DNA of 64,000 bases, taken from contig UQSX01000004.1 of the NCBI GenBank assembly GCA_900543715.1, forward strand, positions 31,531 through 95,530. Direction: 5' to 3'. The notes beneath the pieces were generated by a model that did no database searches, was not told the origin of the DNA, and worked only from the letters and a program-made list of their open reading frames with translations. The DNA is from an uncultured Blautia sp. (GTDB lineage Bacteria; Bacillota; Clostridia; Lachnospirales; Lachnospiraceae). This document shows, piece by piece, positions 1-8,423 of the stretch (its first letter is position 1; each line of letters starts with the position of its first letter). The position numbers were made by a program, and so were the translations under genes.

Positions 1-960
1 TATGGTACAGGTCCTTTCAAGATGGACAGCTATCAGTCAGGTGTCGGCGTAACATTATCAAGATTTGACGATTATCATGAAGGACCTGTTAAATTAGACG
101 GTGTTGATTACAAGTTTATTGAAGATGTGAACACACAGGTTCTTGAGTATCAGGCAGGAAATGTAGACTATGTAGATGTAGACCCGTCTGTTTATCCGAT
201 CTATTCAAGCAATGAGACCCTGAAAGACCAGATGCACGGATTCCAGCCGATAGGATGTTACAGTCTTACTGTAAATGTAAATACATATCCTGATGCAAGA
301 GTCAGAGAAGCAATCGCACTGTCTATCGACAGGGCTGCTATTTGCGACAGTATTTTACACGGAACAGCAACCGTTCCGACATCTTATATCCCGGCAGGTA
401 TTATCGGACATGATGATTCCCTTCCGGAATTCGAATATGATCCAGAGCAGGCAAAAGAACTTCTTGCTGAGGCAGGCTATCCGGATGGTATTGATCTTAG
501 AGTAACTGTAAATACAAAATATGCCGGAAACGTTGCGATTGCAACAGCATTCCAGGAACAGGCAAAAGAAGCAGGGATCAATGTAGAAGTAGAACAGGTA
601 GACTCAGCAGCATGGTCTGATATGAAGGCATCCGGCGGTGTGGACTGCGGTATCTCTAACTGGTATGTAGATTATCCGGATCCTGAAAGTATGCTGTATC
701 CGATGACAAAGACAGATACAAACTCAAGTTTCTGGCATAATGATGAATTTGATCAGCTGCTTGAAGAAGGAATTGCAACAACGGATACTGACGAACGTCA
801 GGAAATCTATGCTAAAGCTGAACATATCATGACCAGAGAAGACTGGGCAACAACACCATTATATAACGAAACAAAATTCTATCTGTTAAATCCGAATATC
901 ACAGGATTTGAGGTTGGTTCTACATTCCGTATGTTCTGGAAAGACGCAGATATCCAGTAA
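1..960 (+). CDS. Peptide ABC transporter substrate-binding protein, 3' part
   Basis: Extracytoplasmic solute-binding protein of family 5 (SBP_bac_5; OppA/DppA type), which delivers peptides to the permeases encoded next. The reading frame is open from base 1, so the 5' end with signal peptide and lipobox lies outside the window. The first residues read YGTGPFKM, the conserved GTGPF motif of this family. About 319 residues remain of a usual 520-560. Other family signs are the VREAIALSID segment and the C-terminal tyrosine/tryptophan-rich region (NWYVDYPDPES). It is followed by a terminator-like hairpin and then the permease genes, the usual arrangement for making more binding protein than membrane subunits. 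Peptide specificity cannot be read; the epimerase downstream suggests di- or murein peptides. Confidence 0.93.
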   Translation, partial: YGTGPFKMDSYQSGVGVTLSRFDDYHEGPVKLDGVDYKFIEDVNTQVLEYQAGNVDYVDVDPSVYPIYSSNETLKDQMHGFQPIGCYSLTVNVNTYPDARVREAIALSIDRAAICDSILHGTATVPTSYIPAGIIGHDDSLPEFEYDPEQAKELLAEAGYPDGIDLRVTVNTKYAGNVAIATAFQEQAKEAGINVEVEQVDSAAWSDMKASGGVDCGISNWYVDYPDPESMLYPMTKTDTNSSFWHNDEFDQLLEEGIATTDTDERQEIYAKAEHIMTREDWATTPLYNETKFYLLNPNITGFEVGSTFRMFWKDADIQ

Positions 961-971
961 TTGTAAGTTTG

Positions 972-1012
972 AAAAAAGGGGAATCTCCTGATTGTGTGAT
1001 TTCCCTTTTTTT
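972..1012 (+). terminator. Attenuating terminator between binding protein and permease
   Basis: The A-rich arm at 972-985 (AAAAAAGGGGAATC) pairs with GATTTCCC plus a T run at 998-1012. Placed inside the operon it would let part of transcription stop after the binding-protein gene. The rest of the gap to 1097 shows only the ribosome site GATAGGAGGG before the permease start. Confidence 0.75.
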
Positions 1013-1097
1013 CGCTGTAATCGTTCAGCTGCTTTACATCGGCGATGCCGTCGTCCATTCTATAAAAGAAGAAAAATAAATTGATAGGAGGGAAAAA

Positions 1098-2030
1098 ATG
1101 TTATCATATACTATTAAACGATTAGCTCAGACAGTCTTTGTCCTTTTTGGAATCAGTCTGATCACTTTTGTCCTTCTGCAGATTGTTCCCGGAGATCCGG
1201 TGGCACTCATGCTGGAAAAAAGGGCAGATCCTGAAACAATCGCAAAGGTAAGACATGAATTAGGGCTGGATCTTCCATATTATGTGCAATATTTTAATTT
1301 TATAAAAGGTGCCATCCATCTGGATTTCGGTACATCATATTTTACCAATGAAGTAGTGTCTGACGCTTTGTTCCGCTGCTTTAAAGTAACATTTAAGCTG
1401 GCTTGTATGTCTTTCGTTTTTTCTGCTGTGATCGGTATCCCGGCAGGTATCTTTTCTGCTGTTAAAAGAGGTAAGGGGATCGATACTGTAGTTATGATCT
1501 TGTCTATCATTGGCGTATCCGCACCGGCATTCTGGGTTGCGATTATCCTTCAGATCATATTCGGACTCAAGTTAAATATTTTCCCGATCTCCGGTTTTGA
1601 TTCCGTAGCTTCTTATGTCCTTCCGAGTGTGGCTCTGGGGGCCAGGTATGCGGGAAGTATGGCGAGGATCACAAGAACAAGTATGCTGGAAGTTATGGGA
1701 CAGGATTATATCCGTACCGCAAGGGCAAAAGGTGTGAGAAAATGGGCGGTCATTTTAAAACATGCTCTTAAAAACGCATTGATCCCTATTGTTACTTTGA
1801 TCGGAACGGATTTTGGTTACATGCTGACCGGTTCCATGCTTATTGAAAAAGTCTTCTCAATTCCTGGGATTGGAAAACTGGCAGTAGATGCAATGTCTAA
1901 CAGGGATCTCCCACTGCTGGAAGGAACAGTTATGTATATCGCTTTTGTCTTTGTTATCGTAAACTTAATCGTGGATTTATCATATGCATTCCTGGATCCA
2001 AGGATCAGATATGGGAAAGGAGTAGTATGA
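1098..2030 (+). CDS. Peptide ABC transporter permease, DppB/OppB type
   Basis: Inner-membrane permease subunit of a peptide importer, 310 residues, the normal length for DppB. The N-terminal membrane segment (KRLAQTVFVLFGISLITFVLLQIVPGDP) is the family signature, and the EAA loop that contacts the ATPases appears as DYIRTARAKGVRKWAVILKHALKNA around residues 208-232. About six membrane segments are expected. The start is ATG at 1098 after GATAGGAGGG. The stop overlaps the next gene by 4 bases (ATGA), so the two permeases are translationally coupled. Confidence in family is high; substrate is inferred from neighbours. Confidence 0.95.
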   Translation: MLSYTIKRLAQTVFVLFGISLITFVLLQIVPGDPVALMLEKRADPETIAKVRHELGLDLPYYVQYFNFIKGAIHLDFGTSYFTNEVVSDALFRCFKVTFKLACMSFVFSAVIGIPAGIFSAVKRGKGIDTVVMILSIIGVSAPAFWVAIILQIIFGLKLNIFPISGFDSVASYVLPSVALGARYAGSMARITRTSMLEVMGQDYIRTARAKGVRKWAVILKHALKNALIPIVTLIGTDFGYMLTGSMLIEKVFSIPGIGKLAVDAMSNRDLPLLEGTVMYIAFVFVIVNLIVDLSYAFLDPRIRYGKGVV

Positions 2031-2944
2031 GTAAGAAAATTTTTGGATTTTTTAATAAGCAGAAACAATTCGAAAAAGATGTTTTGGAAAATAATATGCA
2101 GTACTCTAGTTTCTACGGGGACAGCTTTAAACAGTTAAAGAAAAATAAGATCGCAATGTTCTGCGCAGGTATTATCATAATATTGATCTTGATCGCGATC
2201 TTTGCACCTCTGATCGCACCGTATGATCCTACATACCAGGATTATTCTGCCGTTCTTGCAGAACCCAGTATGGCCCATCCTTTCGGGACAGATGAATACG
2301 GAAGAGATATTTTATCACGTATCATTTATGGCTCAAGAGTATCCATCAGTATCGGTATCGTAGCTCAGGTTGTTGCATCACTTGTTGGTGTGACGCTGGG
2401 TTCCATCGCAGGATACTACGGCGGAAAAATTGATAGCGTGATCTCAAGGATCATGGAAATTTTCCAGGCATTTCCAGACCTGATCTTCGCTATGGCTATT
2501 ATGACATTTATGGGAAAAGGTGTTGTTAATCTGTTTATTGCTCTGGGTCTGCTGACATGGGTAAGAACCGCCAGAATGATCCGCGGATCAGTTATGCAGC
2601 TGAAAGAGAAGGAATACATTGAAGCCAGCCGGGCAAGCGGAGCGACCACATATTGGATCATAATGAAGGGCTTGATACCGAACTGTCTGTCAACGATCAT
2701 TGTCCTGGTAACTCTTGGAATTCCAAATGCTATTATGTATGAAGCATCTTTGAGCTTCCTGGGTATCGGTATCGTGCCTCCCACACCGTCATGGGGCAAT
2801 ATGATCAGCGCGGCTCAGACGTTTATCAATTACCGTCCGTTATATAGTATTATGCCTGGTGTTGCCATTATGATCACAGTTATTGCGTTTAATATTTTTG
2901 GAGATGGATTGAGAGACGCTTTGGATCCAAAGCTTAAAAACTAA
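2027..2944 (+). CDS. Peptide ABC transporter permease, DppC/OppC type
   Basis: Second permease subunit, 305 residues, forming the channel with the preceding gene product. It has the DppC-type N-terminal cytoplasmic stretch, a first membrane segment near residues 40-62, the conserved PYDPTYQDY and HPFGTDEYGRDILSRIIYGSR motifs after it, and an EAA loop (EYIEASRASGATTYWIIMKGLIPN). It overlaps the DppB-type gene by ATGA at 2027-2030 and is followed after 14 bases by the first ATPase gene. The C-terminus DGLRDALDPKLKN is typical of the family. Confidence 0.95.
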   Translation: MSKKIFGFFNKQKQFEKDVLENNMQYSSFYGDSFKQLKKNKIAMFCAGIIIILILIAIFAPLIAPYDPTYQDYSAVLAEPSMAHPFGTDEYGRDILSRIIYGSRVSISIGIVAQVVASLVGVTLGSIAGYYGGKIDSVISRIMEIFQAFPDLIFAMAIMTFMGKGVVNLFIALGLLTWVRTARMIRGSVMQLKEKEYIEASRASGATTYWIIMKGLIPNCLSTIIVLVTLGIPNAIMYEASLSFLGIGIVPPTPSWGNMISAAQTFINYRPLYSIMPGVAIMITVIAFNIFGDGLRDALDPKLKN

Positions 2945-2958
2945 AGGAGGCATAGATA

Positions 2959-3951
2959 ATGGGAGAAAAAATTCTTGAAGTTAATCATTTGAAAACATAT
3001 TTCCACACAGATGCCGGACTTTCCAAAGCAGTGAACGATGTGTCTTTTTTTGTAGAGAAGGGAAAGACCCTGGGCATTGTCGGTGAATCAGGATGTGGTA
3101 AAAGTATCACTTCTTTGTCTATCATGGGCCTGGTAGAGACCCCTCCCGGGGAAATTGCCGGAGGCGAGATTATTTTCGAAGGAGAGGATCTGTTAAAGAA
3201 AAACGAAAAAGAGATGAGCAAGATCCGGGGGAAAAAGATCGCTATGATCTTCCAGGAACCTATGACATCGCTAAACCCTGTATTTACTATCGGACAGCAG
3301 CTTATAGAAACTCTGATGCTTCATGAAGATATGACAAAAAAGCAGGCGAAGGAGCGGGCTATTGAAATGCTGAAAATGGTTAAAATCCCGCTGGCGGAAA
3401 AACGTTTTCATGAATATCCCCATCAGCTTTCCGGAGGTATGCGTCAGAGGGTTATGATCGCTATGGCACTGTGCTGCAACCCGGAATTGTTGATCTGTGA
3501 TGAGCCTACGACGGCTCTGGATGTGACTATACAGGCGCAGATCCTGGATCTTATCAATGAGTTGAAAGAAAAAACAGGAACATCGGTTATGATGATCACC
3601 CATGACCTTGGTGTTATTGCGGAGATTGCTGATGATGTCATGGTCATGTATGCAGGAAAGATTGTTGAACGTGCCACCTGCGACCAGATATTTGAAAAAC
3701 CGATGCATCCGTATACATATGGATTAATGCAGTGCATTCCGAAACTGGATGATGATGATACAGAGAGATTAAGCGTTATAGAAGGTATGGTCCCCAGTTT
3801 TGATGATATGCCTAAAGGATGTGCTTTCTGCCCCAGATGTAAGGAGGCACGGGAAATATGCAAACAGAAAATGCCGGAACTTACAGAAGTTGAGGGACGA
3901 ATGGTCCGTTGCTTTAAGTATACGCAAGAATGGGGGGAGGATGCCGAATGA
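2959..3951 (+). CDS. Peptide ABC transporter ATPase, DppD/OppD type
   Basis: Cytoplasmic ATPase subunit, 330 residues. Visible motifs are Walker A GESGCGKS, Q-loop FQEPMTSLNP, signature LSGGMRQR, Walker B LLICDEPTTALD and the switch histidine in MMITHDLG. The C-terminal oligopeptide-transporter extension carries cysteines (CAFCPRCKEAREIC) that in some Opp/Dpp ATPases hold an iron-sulfur cluster. ATG at 2959 follows AAAGGAGG. The end overlaps the second ATPase gene by ATGA at 3948-3951. It pairs with that protein as a heterodimer. Confidence 0.95.
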   Translation: MGEKILEVNHLKTYFHTDAGLSKAVNDVSFFVEKGKTLGIVGESGCGKSITSLSIMGLVETPPGEIAGGEIIFEGEDLLKKNEKEMSKIRGKKIAMIFQEPMTSLNPVFTIGQQLIETLMLHEDMTKKQAKERAIEMLKMVKIPLAEKRFHEYPHQLSGGMRQRVMIAMALCCNPELLICDEPTTALDVTIQAQILDLINELKEKTGTSVMMITHDLGVIAEIADDVMVMYAGKIVERATCDQIFEKPMHPYTYGLMQCIPKLDDDDTERLSVIEGMVPSFDDMPKGCAFCPRCKEAREICKQKMPELTEVEGRMVRCFKYTQEWGEDAE

Positions 3952-4967
3952 ATGAAAAAAAGATAGAAGCTCCGTTATTGGAGGTAAAACATCTGAAGAA
4001 AATGTTCCCTGTGAAATCAGGCATTTTATCAAGAGAAAAATCATCGATCAAGGCGGTCGATGATGTGTCATTTTCATTGATGCCTAGAGAAACATTGGGA
4101 GTTGTTGGAGAATCGGGCTGCGGAAAGTCTACCATGGGAAGATCTGTGCTGAGATTGATCGAACCTACCTCCGGTGAGATCATATACAAAGGAAAAGACT
4201 TCATGAAGACCAGCGGCAGTGAGTTAAGAAAGATGAGATCTGATATGCAGATCATTTTTCAGGATCCATATGCATCTTTAAATCCCAGGATGACTGTGGG
4301 GGAGATTATCGCGGAGCCTTTGAATATCCAGAAAAAGTATTCCTCTAAAGACGAAGTCAGGGAACATGTTTTAAAAATCATGTCTGTGGTGGGATTGAAC
4401 CAAAAATATTATAACCGGTATCCTCACGAATTTTCAGGGGGACAGCGTCAGAGGATCGGAATAGCCAGATCTATTGTACTGGAGCCCTCCCTGATCGTTT
4501 GTGATGAACCAGTATCTGCCCTTGATGTATCTATACAGTCCCAGGTACTTAATCTGCTGACAGATCTTCAGGATTCTATGGGAATGGCGTACATTTTCAT
4601 TTCTCATAATCTGAGTGTGATCAAGCATATATCAGACAGAGTTATGGTTATGTATCTGGGGCATGTAGTAGAAATGGCTGATAAGAAGGAGTTATTTGAT
4701 AATCCATCTCACCCTTATACTCAGGCGCTTCTGTATTCTATCCCTCTGCCGGAGCGGCACAGCAAGCGTAAAAGGATCCTGCTCCAGGGCGATCTTCCAA
4801 GTCCGGCAAATCCTCCTTCAGGCTGCGTGTTCCATACCCGCTGTTTTATGGCAAAGGATATTTGCAAAACCGAAAAACCAGAATTGAAAGATATCGGGAA
4901 CGGACATATGTGCGCATGCCATTTCTGTGAAAAATGTGGTGCAAATAGTTTAAAGGAGAAAATGTGA
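3948..4967 (+). CDS. Peptide ABC transporter ATPase, DppF/OppF type
   Basis: Second ATPase subunit, 339 residues from ATG 3948. I chose this start rather than the in-frame codon at 3930 because GGGGGGAGG lies about 8 bases upstream and it gives the ATGA overlap with the DppD-type gene. Motifs: Walker A GESGCGKS, Q-loop FQDPYASLNP, signature FSGGQRQR, Walker B LIVCDEPVSALD, switch FISHNLS. The C-terminal cysteine-bearing extension (CVFHTRCFMAKDIC, then CACHFCEKC) follows. Its stop shares a base with the next start (TGATG), so transport and the epimerase are made together. Confidence 0.95.
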   Translation: MNEKKIEAPLLEVKHLKKMFPVKSGILSREKSSIKAVDDVSFSLMPRETLGVVGESGCGKSTMGRSVLRLIEPTSGEIIYKGKDFMKTSGSELRKMRSDMQIIFQDPYASLNPRMTVGEIIAEPLNIQKKYSSKDEVREHVLKIMSVVGLNQKYYNRYPHEFSGGQRQRIGIARSIVLEPSLIVCDEPVSALDVSIQSQVLNLLTDLQDSMGMAYIFISHNLSVIKHISDRVMVMYLGHVVEMADKKELFDNPSHPYTQALLYSIPLPERHSKRKRILLQGDLPSPANPPSGCVFHTRCFMAKDICKTEKPELKDIGNGHMCACHFCEKCGANSLKEKM

Positions 4968-6052
4968 TGAAAATAACAGATATAAAAACATATATGATCA
5001 GAGTTCCGCTGGTCAGACCGTTCAGAATTTCTCTTGGGGTGATCACACATGCGGTAAGCTGCCTGGTGCAGATTGAAACAGATGAAGGGATTACCGGATA
5101 CGGGGAAGGTTCTCCGGGGCCTCTGATCACCGGCGAAAATTTGGAAGGCACAGTTGAAACAATCCGGGTTCTGAAGAGCAAATTGATCGGTATGGATCCG
5201 AGAGATATCGAGGCAGTCTATACAGTAATGAACCGGGGTGTGGCTTATGCCGGTACGGCAAAAGCGGCGATTGATATCGCATGCCATGATATCCTGGGCA
5301 AGTCTGCAAATATGCCGTTGTATAAAATTTTAGGCGGATTAAAAAATGAGATCGAGACAGATATAACAGTGGGGATCGATACGCCGGAGATCATGGCTGC
5401 CAGAGCAAAAGAGCATGTAGATGCAGGATTTAACGTGATCAAAACAAAAGTAGGAACAGATATTGCCAGCGATATCGCCCGGGTAAAAGCTATCAGGGAG
5501 AGTGTGGGCGATGATGTAAAAATTCGTCTTGATGCTAATCAGGGATGGAAAGCCAAAGAAGCGGTAGAGCTTCTGGCTCGTTTAAATGAATATGACATCG
5601 AACTGGTTGAACAGCCGGTTCCCCGTTATGATTTTGAAGGGTTGAAATATGTTACCGATCATAGCAGTGTTCCGGTTATGGCTGACGAAAGCTGCTGGGA
5701 TGCCAAAGATGCCATGAAGCTGGTATCACATAGAGCAGTTGATTTTATCAATATTAAACTGATGAAATGCGGCGGGCTGTATGAGGCTAGGAAGATCGTC
5801 AATATTGCAGAAGCGGCTGGAGTAGAGTGTATGCTGGGCTGTATGGCAGAAGAAAGCGGTATTGCTATTAATGCAGCTGCAGCGCTGGGAGCAGCATTAA
5901 AAAATATAACCAGAGCAGATCTTGATGCCAGCTTTTCTTTAAATGAACTGCCTTATGAAGGCGGATTTTCAGTGATGGATACAAGAAATCTTGTGCTTTC
6001 TGAAAATCCTGGCTTAGGAATAACGTCTTTGAAAGGGGAAATGCTGGGATGA
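4967..6052 (+). CDS. Dipeptide epimerase, enolase superfamily
   Basis: Enolase-superfamily enzyme, 361 residues, best read as an L-Ala-D/L-Glu-type dipeptide epimerase that inverts the alpha carbon of the second residue of a dipeptide. The capping domain spans about residues 1-125 and a (beta/alpha)7-beta barrel follows. Visible are the Lys-x-Lys pair at 159-161 (IKTKVG), the metal ligands in LDANQG, VEQPV and ADESC, the second-face lysine in NIKLMKCGG, and Asp318-Leu-Asp320. A DxD at this site binds the substrate amino group in characterised dipeptide epimerases and argues against mandelate racemase or muconate cycloisomerase. ATG 4967 overlaps the ATPase stop by one base and follows AAAGGAG; GTG 4964 is an alternative. 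Exact dipeptide preference is inference. Confidence 0.85.
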   Translation: MKITDIKTYMIRVPLVRPFRISLGVITHAVSCLVQIETDEGITGYGEGSPGPLITGENLEGTVETIRVLKSKLIGMDPRDIEAVYTVMNRGVAYAGTAKAAIDIACHDILGKSANMPLYKILGGLKNEIETDITVGIDTPEIMAARAKEHVDAGFNVIKTKVGTDIASDIARVKAIRESVGDDVKIRLDANQGWKAKEAVELLARLNEYDIELVEQPVPRYDFEGLKYVTDHSSVPVMADESCWDAKDAMKLVSHRAVDFINIKLMKCGGLYEARKIVNIAEAAGVECMLGCMAEESGIAINAAAALGAALKNITRADLDASFSLNELPYEGGFSVMDTRNLVLSENPGLGITSLKGEMLG

Positions 6053-7461
6053 ATCTGATGACAGGGGATTCCGAAAAACAACTGGAAAAACTGATCGGCG
6101 AGATCATGGAGGAGAGCTGTGCCAGAGGTATAGCTGCAGGTGTTGTGGATGCGAGCGGAAATATATTGTATGAAAAATACTTTGGATGGAGAGATGAGGA
6201 AAAGAAACTTCCTATCAACAGAGATACGATTTTCGGTATGGCTTCTGTGACAAAATCCTTTACGGCTTTATCTATCATGCAGATGCAGATGGATGGTATC
6301 CTGAATGTAGACGACATGGTCAAAAAATATATTCCGGAATTCACCAATAAAAATCAGAAAGATCCGGTGCGTCTGTGGCATCTTTTATGCCACAGCGGGG
6401 GTTACTTTCCTTTGCCGAGAATCGTTGTGGATAAAACGTCCCGTGCAATGGGACTGACAGATACGTTGGAAGATCAGCTGATCTATCATAAGGGGTTTGC
6501 AGATGAAGGGGTAAAGCTTGTTGCTCAGAGGCTGGATTCACAGACAAGATTTACCGGCAGGCCGGGAGAACGTATGAGTTATTGTAATGACGGATTTGGT
6601 CTTTTGTCAGATATTGTCCGCAGACATTCAGATTGTGATTCCTTTGCAGACTACCTGGATAAACATATTCTGAAGCCTCTTGATATGAACAGGAGTAATA
6701 TAAGCTTTATCAGAAATACACTGGATGAAAATGCTGCTGTGCTGTATTCCAGAGAACAGGACGGACATTGGAGATGCGACAGAGATTATCAAAATGATGC
6801 TTTTGTCCTTCACGGCGGCGGCGCTATGAAATCAACACTGGGAGATATGTTAAAATATGCGGTGATGTATTTAAATGAAGGCGTGGGGATGAATGGTATT
6901 CGTATCATTGACAGATATTCCGTTCATGAAATGTGCAAGCCCAGACAGATCGTGAAGCCGGGTGTTTACTATGGATATGGACTGGAATCAAAACAGGTGA
7001 ATGATATGACAGTCATCGAACATGGCGGAAGTCTTCCAGGGGTTTCCTCAAATTTTGCTTTTTGCCCACAGGCAGGTCTGGGTATCGTTGTGCTGTGTAA
7101 TACAATGGATGTTCCGGTTTATGCGATCAGTGACGCAATATTTCGGCTGTTCTGCGGATTGCCGATTTTTGAAGAGAGAACATCGCATGTTCCTTATCAG
7201 TGGACAGAAGAAGAAAAAACGGAATTATGCGGAGAATATATTTCAGGCGAAGGAGATCAGTTTGTCCTGAAAAAGAATCCTGTAGGCTTACTTGATATGA
7301 TCGTTAATGGTTCGCCTGTTGAACTGACGCCGGTATATCCGTGGCAGGGTATGGTCAGAAAGAAATATACAGATGTTTATCTGACTGCAGTAAGAGATGA
7401 GGAGGGGAAAGTGTTTGCGGCCCATTATGGCAGCAGGATCTTCCCTAAAACATCTGCATGA
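6049..7461 (+). CDS. Serine hydrolase of the class C beta-lactamase / PBP-like family
   Basis: 470-residue member of the beta-lactamase-related serine hydrolases (PF00144). Active-site motifs are complete: Ser66-Val-Thr-Lys69 (SxxK), Tyr178-Cys-Asn180 (YxN) and His325-Gly-Gly in the third position. No signal peptide is apparent at the N-terminus, so it probably acts in the cytoplasm. About 110 residues follow the HGG motif, more than a bare catalytic domain needs. It overlaps the epimerase gene by ATGA (6049-6052) and ends the transporter operon. Family members include esterases, D-aminopeptidases and DD-peptidases; next to a peptide importer and dipeptide epimerase a D-amino-acid peptidase or amidase role is attractive but unproven. 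Confidence 0.85.
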   Translation: MNLMTGDSEKQLEKLIGEIMEESCARGIAAGVVDASGNILYEKYFGWRDEEKKLPINRDTIFGMASVTKSFTALSIMQMQMDGILNVDDMVKKYIPEFTNKNQKDPVRLWHLLCHSGGYFPLPRIVVDKTSRAMGLTDTLEDQLIYHKGFADEGVKLVAQRLDSQTRFTGRPGERMSYCNDGFGLLSDIVRRHSDCDSFADYLDKHILKPLDMNRSNISFIRNTLDENAAVLYSREQDGHWRCDRDYQNDAFVLHGGGAMKSTLGDMLKYAVMYLNEGVGMNGIRIIDRYSVHEMCKPRQIVKPGVYYGYGLESKQVNDMTVIEHGGSLPGVSSNFAFCPQAGLGIVVLCNTMDVPVYAISDAIFRLFCGLPIFEERTSHVPYQWTEEEKTELCGEYISGEGDQFVLKKNPVGLLDMIVNGSPVELTPVYPWQGMVRKKYTDVYLTAVRDEEGKVFAAHYGSRIFPKTSA

Positions 7462-7530
7462 TATTTGACCAGTTCTCAATATAAAAAATAAAGATATGAA
7501 AAACAGATGCAGGAGTATCTGAGAGATGGA

Positions 7531-7582
7531 ATAAACCTTCAAACGGATGTAAGAAAACTTACTTGTTTGAAGGTTTATTTTG
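7531..7582 (+). terminator. Rho-independent terminator of the peptide operon
   Basis: ATAAACCTTCAAAC at 7531-7544 pairs perfectly with GTTTGAAGGTTTAT at 7565-7578, followed by TTTTG. The bulk of the 295-base gap after the hydrolase gene is this hairpin, then an A-rich stretch, a TATAAT box at 7633-7638 and a small ORF. Confidence 0.8.
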
Positions 7583-7632
7583 CTTCAGGAAAAAGAATGG
7601 GGAAAACCTGAGAAAGACTATGATAAAGGCAG

Positions 7633-7638
7633 TATAAT
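7633..7638 (+). promoter_or_regulatory. Possible -10 box for the DUF4317 gene cluster
   Basis: A perfect TATAAT sits between the preceding terminator and the small ORF. The -35 region 17 bases upstream (about 7610-7615) is poor, so this is a weak call; an activator or another sigma contact would be needed if it is real. Confidence 0.4.
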
Positions 7639-7668
7639 ATGATATACTCTCACCATAGGAGAAAATAT

Positions 7669-7752
7669 ATGGAGGCATATACTGAAAATGAATGGAGGCA
7701 AGAAGGAGAAGGACTGTCCTATCTGAGAATAGAAAAAAAGACAGGATTTTAA
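7669..7752 (+). CDS. Possible 27-residue leader or small protein
   Basis: ATG at 7669 follows AGGAG with a 7-base spacer and opens a 27-codon frame beginning MEAYTENEWRQ and ending EKKTGF, with TAA at 7750-7752. The stop is four bases before the ATG of the DUF4317 gene, whose own ribosome site (AGGA, about 10 bases away) lies inside this ORF, so translation of the two may be coupled. The composition is charged, with no membrane segment and no run of a single amino acid that would mark an attenuator. I recognise no family; it could be chance. Confidence 0.4.
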   Translation: MEAYTENEWRQEGEGLSYLRIEKKTGF

Positions 7753-7756
7753 TCAT

Positions 7757-8404
7757 ATGAAGAGCAGTAGGAAAAATATCAACAGAGAAGACATGCTGGA
7801 ACTGACCAGGAGGATGACACCCTCCAGAACATCCTTTACCAGGATCGCAGGCTGCTATGTGGACAAAGATGGAGATTTTGAGGGAAGCTTTAACGTAAAT
7901 TTCCTAAAATTGTCCCAGAAGGATAAGGCCAAAAATCTTGAGATCGCAAAGACCATTCCTTTTTCAGAGACAAATGTACAGCTGAAAAGATACAAGATCG
8001 AGGAAACTTCCAGGGAAGTCCGGGGCCTGATCCAGATGCTGAACGCAATGAAAGAATGCGGATTGAAAAATGATGCCCTGATGGATACATTTTATGATAT
8101 TATAATGGAGAACTATGAATCCAGAGCGCCTTACGGGATCATGGTATTTCATGACCGGTATGATGTGCCTGTGAAGACATCGGATAAAGAAAGGCAGTGG
8201 GAGTCGGAAGAAGTTTATGAATATCTGATCTGCGCCTTATGCCCTCTTGCAGATGAGTATGAACCGGATAAACCTTTCTGGGGATTCTTATTTCCGGCAT
8301 TCACAGACAGAAGCTGCGACTGGGATCATATAAATATTTTTCACGCCGGCGGCAGGAACTATGAAAAACTGGACAGTCTGCTGGGAGTGAAAGAAAAAGA
8401 ATAA
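7757..8404 (+). CDS. Short DUF4317 family protein
   Basis: 215 residues matching the N-terminal half of DUF4317 proteins: the opening RKNINREDMLELTRRMTPSR, the ITRICGCYVD-like segment (FTRIAGCYVDKDG) and the central YGIMVFHDRYDVPVKT and GFLFPAFTDR motifs. Full-length members are usually near 380-430 residues, so about half is missing at the C-terminus, yet the frame ends in a normal stop 19 bases before the next gene. It may be a genuine short form or a truncated gene. No signal peptide or membrane segment is seen. Function of the family is unknown. The next gene encodes an AIM24-like protein and the two probably share a transcript. Confidence 0.7.
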   Translation: MKSSRKNINREDMLELTRRMTPSRTSFTRIAGCYVDKDGDFEGSFNVNFLKLSQKDKAKNLEIAKTIPFSETNVQLKRYKIEETSREVRGLIQMLNAMKECGLKNDALMDTFYDIIMENYESRAPYGIMVFHDRYDVPVKTSDKERQWESEEVYEYLICALCPLADEYEPDKPFWGFLFPAFTDRSCDWDHINIFHAGGRNYEKLDSLLGVKEKE

Positions 8405-8423
8405 AAATAAAGGAGAGGTTTTT

